Assembly: GCA_963811595.1 (NCBI GenBank)
Contig: CAWERW010000014.1
Location: 10,331 to 74,330, forward strand
Direction of reading: 5' to 3'
DNA from: DASQFQ01 sp963811595
GTDB taxonomy: Bacteria > Actinomycetota > Thermoleophilia > Solirubrobacterales > Solirubrobacteraceae
Length of the DNA: 64,000 nt
Below the pieces are notes generated by a model, which saw only the letters and a program-made list of their open reading frames with translations, made no database searches and was not told the DNA's origin. The number at the start of each line of letters is the position of its first letter. Positions within the stretch are counted from its first letter, which is position 1. The translations under genes and the position numbers were made by a program. This document shows positions 58,997 to 64,000 of the stretch, in pieces.

Positions 58997-60016
58997 ATGG
59001 GCGTACGCGTGGGCATCAACGGCTTCGGCCGCATCGGACGCAACGTCTTCCGCGCCGCGCACGAGCGCAACGCGGACATCGAGTGGGTCGGCGTCAACGA
59101 CCTGGTCGACTCGAAGACGCTCGCGCACCTCCTCAAGTACGACTCCGTCTACGGCCCCTACCCCGGCACCGTCGAGCACACCGACGACGCGATCATCGTC
59201 GACGGCAAGGAGGTCAAGGTGCTCGGCGAGAAGGACCCGGGCGCGCTCCCGTGGTCCGACCTCGGCGCCGACGTCGTGATCGAGTCGACCGGCCTCTTCA
59301 CCAAGCGCGAGGACGCGCAGAAGCACCTCGACGCCGGCGCGCAGAAGGTCATCATCTCGGCGCCCGCGACCGACCCCGACGTGACGGTCGCGCTCGGCGT
59401 CAACTTCGACGACGCCTACGACGCCGACGAGCACCACATCATCTCCAACGCGTCGTGCACGACGAACTGCCTCGCGCCGGTCGCGAAGGTGCTGCACGAG
59501 ACGTTCGGGATCGAGAAGGGCCTGATGACGACGATCCACGCGTACACCGCGGATCAGCGGCTCCAGGACATGCCGCACAAGGACCTCCGCCGCGCCCGCG
59601 CCGCCGCCATCAACCTGATCCCCGCCTCGACCGGCGCCGCCAAGGCCGTCGGGCTCGTGCTGCCCGACCTCGAGGGCAAGCTGACCGGCTTCGCCGTCCG
59701 CGCCCCCGTGCCGACCGGCTCGGTCGTCGACCTCACCGCCGTGCTCGCGCGCGAGACGACGAAGGAGGAGATCAACGAGGCGTTCAAGGCGCAGGCCGAC
59801 ACCGGCGCGTTCGAGGGGATCCTGCGTTACTCGGACGACCCGATCGTCTCCTCGGACATCGTCAAGTCCACGCACTCGTCGATCTTCGACGCGCCGCTGA
59901 CCCTGGTGCTGGACGGGACGATGGTCAAGGTCGTCGCCTGGTACGACAACGAGTGGGGCTACTCGAACCGCTGTGTCGAGCTCGCGCAGCGCGTGCTGGT
60001 GCATGCGCACGCTTGA
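58997..60016 (+). CDS. gap: Glyceraldehyde-3-phosphate dehydrogenase, type I
   Basis: 339 residues. NAD-binding VGINGFGRIGRNVFRAA, catalytic Cys in SNASCTTNCLAP, and the phosphate-site motifs INLIPASTGAAKAVGLVLP and WYDNEWGYSNR. A classical type I enzyme of lower glycolysis. GGAGG lies 12 bases upstream. Its end overlaps the pgk start by 14 bases, so the four glycolytic genes are tightly coupled. Confidence 0.97.
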   Translation: MGVRVGINGFGRIGRNVFRAAHERNADIEWVGVNDLVDSKTLAHLLKYDSVYGPYPGTVEHTDDAIIVDGKEVKVLGEKDPGALPWSDLGADVVIESTGLFTKREDAQKHLDAGAQKVIISAPATDPDVTVALGVNFDDAYDADEHHIISNASCTTNCLAPVAKVLHETFGIEKGLMTTIHAYTADQRLQDMPHKDLRRARAAAINLIPASTGAAKAVGLVLPDLEGKLTGFAVRAPVPTGSVVDLTAVLARETTKEEINEAFKAQADTGAFEGILRYSDDPIVSSDIVKSTHSSIFDAPLTLVLDGTMVKVVAWYDNEWGYSNRCVELAQRVLVHAHA

Positions 60017-61130
60017 CGACCTCGACGTCGAGGGGAAGCGCGTCCTGGTCCGGGTGGACTTCAACGTCCCGCTGGAGGACGGCCGGATCACCGACGACGC
60101 GCGCATCAAGGCCGCGCTGCCGACGCTGAAGGAGCTGCGCGAGAAGGGCGCCACGGGGCTCGTCCTGCTCGCCCACCTCGGGCGGCCGAAGGAGCGCGAG
60201 CCCGAGTTCTCGCTGAAGCCGGCCGCGGAGCGCCTGAGCGAGCTGCTGGGGACCGAGGTGGAGCTTGCGCCCAACCTCGACGAGGTTCCCGAGTCGGACG
60301 TCGTGATGGTCGAGAACGTCCGCTACGAGCCGGGCGAGACGAAGAACGACGAGGCGCTGGCCAAGCGCTACGCCGCGCTCGCCGACGTCTACGTCAACGA
60401 CGCGTTCGGCGCCGCGCACCGCGCGCACGCCTCGACCGAGGCGGTCGCGCACCTGCTGCCGTCGGCCGCCGGGCGGCTGCTCGAGCGCGAGGTCGCCACG
60501 CTCACGAAGATCCTCGAGGAGCCCAAGCGGCCGCTGGTCGCGGTCGTCGGCGGCGCGAAGGTGACCGACAAGATCGGCGTCCTCGACGCGTTCCTCGAGC
60601 GCGCCGACAGCGTGCTGATCGGCGGCGCGATGTGCTTCCCGTTCTTCGCCGCCCAGGGCCACGACGTCGGCGACTCCAAGTGCGAGTCCGAGGGCGTCGA
60701 GCCGGCGAAGCGGGCGCTCGAGAGCGACAAGCTGCGCCTGCCGGAGGATCTGGTCGCAGGCCGCGAGTTCGCCGAGGACACCGAGGTGCGCGAGCTCGAC
60801 GGCGTCGACGTCCCCGACGGCTGGATGGGGCTCGACATCGGGCGCGACTCCGCCGAGGCCTACGCGTCGGTGATCGCCGAGGCCGGGACCGTGTTCTGGA
60901 ACGGCCCGATGGGCGCGTTCGAGCTCGAGCCGTTCGCCGCCGGCACGCGCCGGGTAGCGGAGGCCATGGCCGAATGCGAGGGCACGACGGTGGTGGGCGG
61001 CGGCGACTCCGCCGCGGCGCTCGCCGAGTTCGGGCTCGCCGACCGGGTCGATCACCTGTCGACGGGCGGCGGCGCGTCGCTCGAGCTGATCGAGGGCAAG
61101 TCCCTCCCGGGCGTGGAGGCGCTGTCATGA
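60003..61130 (+). CDS. pgk: Phosphoglycerate kinase
   Basis: 375 residues from the ATG inside the gap 3' end. VLVRVDFNVPLEDGRITDDA, LLAHLGRPK, YVNDAFGAAHRAHAS, AVVGGAKVTDKI, FWNGPMGAFEL and VVGGGDSAAALA are the expected substrate and nucleotide sites. It is slightly shorter than the usual 390-400 residues, with trims in loops. It is followed by tpiA with a four-base overlap. Confidence 0.97.
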   Translation: MRTLDDLDVEGKRVLVRVDFNVPLEDGRITDDARIKAALPTLKELREKGATGLVLLAHLGRPKEREPEFSLKPAAERLSELLGTEVELAPNLDEVPESDVVMVENVRYEPGETKNDEALAKRYAALADVYVNDAFGAAHRAHASTEAVAHLLPSAAGRLLEREVATLTKILEEPKRPLVAVVGGAKVTDKIGVLDAFLERADSVLIGGAMCFPFFAAQGHDVGDSKCESEGVEPAKRALESDKLRLPEDLVAGREFAEDTEVRELDGVDVPDGWMGLDIGRDSAEAYASVIAEAGTVFWNGPMGAFELEPFAAGTRRVAEAMAECEGTTVVGGGDSAAALAEFGLADRVDHLSTGGGASLELIEGKSLPGVEALS

Positions 61131-61885
61131 GCCGCACGCCGTTCATCGCCGGCAACTGGAAGATGAACAAGACGATCGCCGAGGCGGAGGAGTTCATCCA
61201 GGCGCTGCTGCCGCGGGTCTCGAGCTCCGAAGGCGTCGAGATCGCCGTGTGCGCGCCGTTCCTCGCCCTCCAGGCGCTGGTGGACTCCGCGCGCGGCTCG
61301 CAGGTCGAGATCTACGCGCAGACCATGCACGAGGCTGACGAGGGCGCGTTCACGGGCGAGGTGTCGCCGCGGATGCTCGCCGAGATCGACGTCGCGGGCG
61401 TCGTGCTCGGGCACTCCGAGCGGCGCCAGCTGTTCGGCGAGACCGACAAGGCGCTGGCGCTCAAGGTGCCCGCGGCGCTCGAGGCCGGGCTGACCCCGAT
61501 CCTGTGCGTCGGCGAGACCGAGGAGGAGCGCGAGCGCGGCGACACCGAGCGCAAGCTGCGCCACCAGGTCCAGGAGGGGCTCGAGAAGGTGCCCGCCGAG
61601 CGGCTCGGCGAGGTCATCGTGGCCTACGAGCCGATCTGGGCGATCGGGTCGGGTCGCAGCGCGACGCCCGAGCAGGCGCAGGAGGCGGTCGCGTTCGTGC
61701 GCGCGCTCGTCGAGGGCATCGACAAGGACGGCGGCCAGGCGGTGCGGATCCTCTACGGCGGCTCGCTGAAGCCCGAGAACGCCGAGGAGCTGCTCGCGCT
61801 GCCCGACGTCGACGGCGCGCTCGTCGGCGGCGCCAGCCTGGACCCCGCCGACTTCGCGAAGATCGTCGAGACCGCCGCGTCGTGA
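61127..61885 (+). CDS. tpiA: Triosephosphate isomerase
   Basis: 252 residues. The catalytic Lys is in AGNWKMNKT, His in VVLGHSERRQLFGET, Glu in VAYEPIWAIGSG, and the phosphate loops in LYGGSLKPEN and ALVGGASLDP. A standard TIM. The stop codon overlaps the gpmI GTG. Confidence 0.97.
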   Translation: MSRTPFIAGNWKMNKTIAEAEEFIQALLPRVSSSEGVEIAVCAPFLALQALVDSARGSQVEIYAQTMHEADEGAFTGEVSPRMLAEIDVAGVVLGHSERRQLFGETDKALALKVPAALEAGLTPILCVGETEEERERGDTERKLRHQVQEGLEKVPAERLGEVIVAYEPIWAIGSGRSATPEQAQEAVAFVRALVEGIDKDGGQAVRILYGGSLKPENAEELLALPDVDGALVGGASLDPADFAKIVETAAS

Positions 61886-63372
61886 AGACCGTCCCCGGCG
61901 TCTGCCTCGTCATCCTCGACGGCTGGGGGCTGGCGCCGGACGGACCGGGGAACGCGATCTCGCTGGCCGACACGCCCGTGTTCGACGGGCTGTGGGAGCA
62001 GTACGACCACACGACGCTGACCGCCTGCGGCGAGGCGGTCGGGCTGCCCCCGGGGCAGATGGGCAACTCGGAGGTCGGTCACCTCAACCTCGGCGCGGGC
62101 GCGATCGTCCCCCAGGACCTGCTCCGCATCGACAAGGCGGTCGAGGACGGCTCGCTGGCCGAGAACGACGTGATCCTGGGGGCGTTGCGCGACGCGCCGC
62201 GAGTGCACCTGATCGGGCTCGTCTCCGACGGCGGCGTGCACTCCTCGGAGCGCCACCTGAAGGCGCTGATCGAGCTCGCGGCCGAGCAGGGCGTCGAGGA
62301 CCTCGTCGTGCACGCGTTCACCGACGGCCGCGACACGTCGCCGAAGTCCGGGGCGAAGATGCTCGCGACGGTGCAGGAGTGGCTCGACGAGGCGGGCGTC
62401 GGCCGCATCGGCTCGGTGATCGGGCGCTACTTCGCGATGGACCGCGACACGCGCTGGGACCGCACCGAGAAGGCGGTGAACCTGCTGCGGCGGGGCGAGG
62501 GCGAGCACGAGGCGGCGACCGGCGAGGAGGCCGCGAAGGAGGCCTACGCGCGCGACGAGACCGACGAGTTCATCACCGCCACGAAGGTCGGCGACGAGGA
62601 CTCGGCGATCCGCGACGACGACTCCGTGCTCGGGTTCAACTTCCGCCCCGACCGCATGCGCCAGATCGTCAAGGCGCTCGACGACGACGGGATGCGGCGC
62701 ATCACGTGCCTGACCGAGTACGACGAGGACTGGGACTACCCGGTCGCGTTCCCGCCCGAGCGGCCGGACGTCACGATCGCGAAGGTGATCGCCGACCGCG
62801 GCGAGACGCAGCTGCACGTGGCGGAGACCGAGAAGTACCCGCACGTGACGTACTTCTTCAACGGCGGCGAGGAGGACCCGTACGAGGGCGAGGTGCGCGA
62901 GCTCGTCGACTCGCCGCGGGACGTCGCAACCTACGACGAGAAGCCGGAGATGAGCGCGCGCGAGGCGGCCGACGCGTTCGTCGAGCACTGGAGGTCCGAC
63001 GAGCCGGTGTTCGGGATCATCAACTTCGCGAATCCCGACATGGTCGGCCACACCGGCGTGATCGAGGCGGCGGTGAAGGCGGTCGAGACCGTCGACGAGT
63101 GCCTGGGCCGCGTGATCGAGGCGGTTCACGAGTCGGGCGGCGCCTGCATCGTCACCGCCGACCACGGCAACTGCGACGAGATGCTCGAGGAGGACGGCTC
63201 GCCGGACACGGCGCATTCACTCAATCCGGTGCCGTTCCTCGTCACGCTCGATGGGGCGCGGCTCGACGGCGAGGGGATCCTCGCCGACGTCGCGCCCACG
63301 GCGCTCGCCCTGCTGGGGATCGAGCCGCCGGAGGAGATGACCGGACGGTCGCTGCTCGCGGCCGACGACTGA
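61882..63372 (+). CDS. gpmI: 2,3-bisphosphoglycerate-independent phosphoglycerate mutase
   Basis: 496 residues from GTG. The metal/Ser motifs are LVILDGWGLAPDGPGNAI, the nucleophile Ser in PPGQMGNSEVGHLNLGAG, VHAFTDGRDTSPKSG, INFANPDMVGHTG and CIVTADHGNCDEM. The mutase is the Mn-dependent alkaline-phosphatase-fold type. It completes the run of lower glycolytic genes; no eno gene lies in the window. Confidence 0.97.
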   Translation: MKTVPGVCLVILDGWGLAPDGPGNAISLADTPVFDGLWEQYDHTTLTACGEAVGLPPGQMGNSEVGHLNLGAGAIVPQDLLRIDKAVEDGSLAENDVILGALRDAPRVHLIGLVSDGGVHSSERHLKALIELAAEQGVEDLVVHAFTDGRDTSPKSGAKMLATVQEWLDEAGVGRIGSVIGRYFAMDRDTRWDRTEKAVNLLRRGEGEHEAATGEEAAKEAYARDETDEFITATKVGDEDSAIRDDDSVLGFNFRPDRMRQIVKALDDDGMRRITCLTEYDEDWDYPVAFPPERPDVTIAKVIADRGETQLHVAETEKYPHVTYFFNGGEEDPYEGEVRELVDSPRDVATYDEKPEMSAREAADAFVEHWRSDEPVFGIINFANPDMVGHTGVIEAAVKAVETVDECLGRVIEAVHESGGACIVTADHGNCDEMLEEDGSPDTAHSLNPVPFLVTLDGARLDGEGILADVAPTALALLGIEPPEEMTGRSLLAADD

Positions 63373-63382
63373 GGAGGACGAG

Positions 63383-64000
63383 ATGCCTGACCGCACGAGC
63401 CACAAGCACGGGACGATCTCCTGGACCGACCTGGCGACGACCGACGCGGACGCGGCGAAGGCGTTCTACGCGACCCTGCTCGGCTGGGAGTACGACGAGC
63501 AGCCGATCGACGAGAACACGACCTACTCGATGGCCAAGGTGCGCGGCCGCGCCGCGGCCGCGATCTCGCCCCAGCAGCCCGACGAGGCGGCGCAGGGCAT
63601 CCCGCCGCACTGGAACGTCTACGTCACCGTGGACGACGTCGACGCGACGACCGGCGGCGTCTCCGAGCTCGGCGGCAACGTGCTGGCGGGCCCGTTCGAC
63701 GTCTTCACCGCCGGCCGGATGTCGGTCGTCGCCGATCCGGCGGGGGCGGTGCTGTGCCTGTGGCAGGCCGGCGAGAGCATCGGCGCGGAGGTCGTCAACG
63801 AGCCCGGCGCGCTGAGCTGGGCGGACACCGCCTCGACCGACCCGGAGGGTGCGCAGGGCTTCTACGCCTCGCTGCTCGGCTGGCGCTTCGACAAGATGAA
63901 CGACGACCCGCCCTACTGGGTCATCTGGAACGGCGAGCGCACCAACGGCGGGATGACCGCCCCGCCGCCCGGCGTGCCGTCCAACTGGTTCCCCTACTTC
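63383..64000 (+). CDS. VOC-family protein with two glyoxalase-like halves (cut by window end)
   Basis: 206 codons visible from ATG, with GAGGAGG six bases upstream. Each half has the VOC repeat start: ISWTDLATTDADAAKAFYAT with LLGWEYDEQP, then LSWADTASTDPEGAQGFYAS with LLGWRFDKMN. They are similar to CFP32/Rv0577-like proteins; the metal-binding residues are only partly conserved. Function unknown. It begins 10 bases after gpmI and may be in the same transcript. Confidence 0.85.
   Translation, partial: MPDRTSHKHGTISWTDLATTDADAAKAFYATLLGWEYDEQPIDENTTYSMAKVRGRAAAAISPQQPDEAAQGIPPHWNVYVTVDDVDATTGGVSELGGNVLAGPFDVFTAGRMSVVADPAGAVLCLWQAGESIGAEVVNEPGALSWADTASTDPEGAQGFYASLLGWRFDKMNDDPPYWVIWNGERTNGGMTAPPPGVPSNWFPYF

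Overview
The window is a gene-dense, very GC-rich stretch of chromosome from a high-GC Gram-positive bacterium. GC-rich codon third positions, many GTG/TTG starts and GTGA/ATGA overlaps point to an actinobacterium. Secreted proteins ending in short Arg/Val-rich beta domains, a PstSCAB-PhoU locus with 11-bp PHO boxes, and the uvrC-rapZ-gap-pgk-tpiA-gpmI order suggest Thermoleophilia (Solirubrobacter/Conexibacter-like). That placement is inference; there is no rRNA or other phylogenetic marker here. I saw no tRNA, rRNA, CRISPR array or prophage. No gene-free stretch exceeds about 240 bases.

Layout. 1-9 kb: end of a PLC-like protein, a cupin, two tandem S51 peptidases, an HD-GYP-like protein, a STAS protein, a zinc-ribbon membrane protein facing a MarR regulator across a perfect palindrome, a phosphoesterase, a GNAT enzyme and a CAP protein. 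8.3-16 kb: SDR, ECF sigma factor facing a frameshifted RTX-like protein, the ppx-ppk pair and an ABC-2 exporter. 16.0-16.7 kb: a RAYT transposase between two REP hairpins, placed between convergent genes. 16.7-24.2 kb: anti-sigma-like protein, fatty acyl-CoA reductase fusion, secreted protein, enoyl-CoA hydratase, ABC-F ATPase.

24.2-32.2 kb is a phosphate locus: phoX, a DUF47 protein, a receiver-less PhoB-type DNA-binding protein, pstSCAB, phoU and a complete PhoB-type regulator. Direct repeats of 11 bp (PHO-box type) lie before phoX, before the small regulator, before pstS and before the full regulator, and another pair lies before a glycerophosphodiesterase at 48.7 kb. Polyphosphate genes (ppx, ppk, a CHAD protein, a CYTH protein, a ppx remnant) add to the phosphate theme.

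32.6-35.2 kb holds two TadE-like proteins and a pilin-like/VanY/lytic-transglycosylase fusion. 35.2-38.4 kb holds a frameshifted FHA-HTH protein divergent from a Ser/Thr kinase with an extracytoplasmic FG-GAP propeller. Then come a glycosyltransferase, an OafA-type acyltransferase, a tiny lipoprotein, a CYTH/GAF-GAF-SpoIIE-HATPase/STAS stress-type operon containing a perfect 412-bp internal repeat, CHAD, a ParA-like ATPase, GlpQ-like GDPD, HD-GYP with PEV(K) repeats, HIRAN protein, WS/DGAT, threonine aldolase and a glycoside hydrolase. The last 8 kb are uvrC, rapZ and lower glycolysis in one coupled run, then a VOC protein cut by the window end.

Three genes carry single-base frameshifts (RTX-like, FHA-HTH, ppx remnant), so assembly error should be excluded before they are called pseudogenes. 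The acyl-CoA reductase and WS/DGAT together suggest storage lipid (wax ester/TAG) synthesis.
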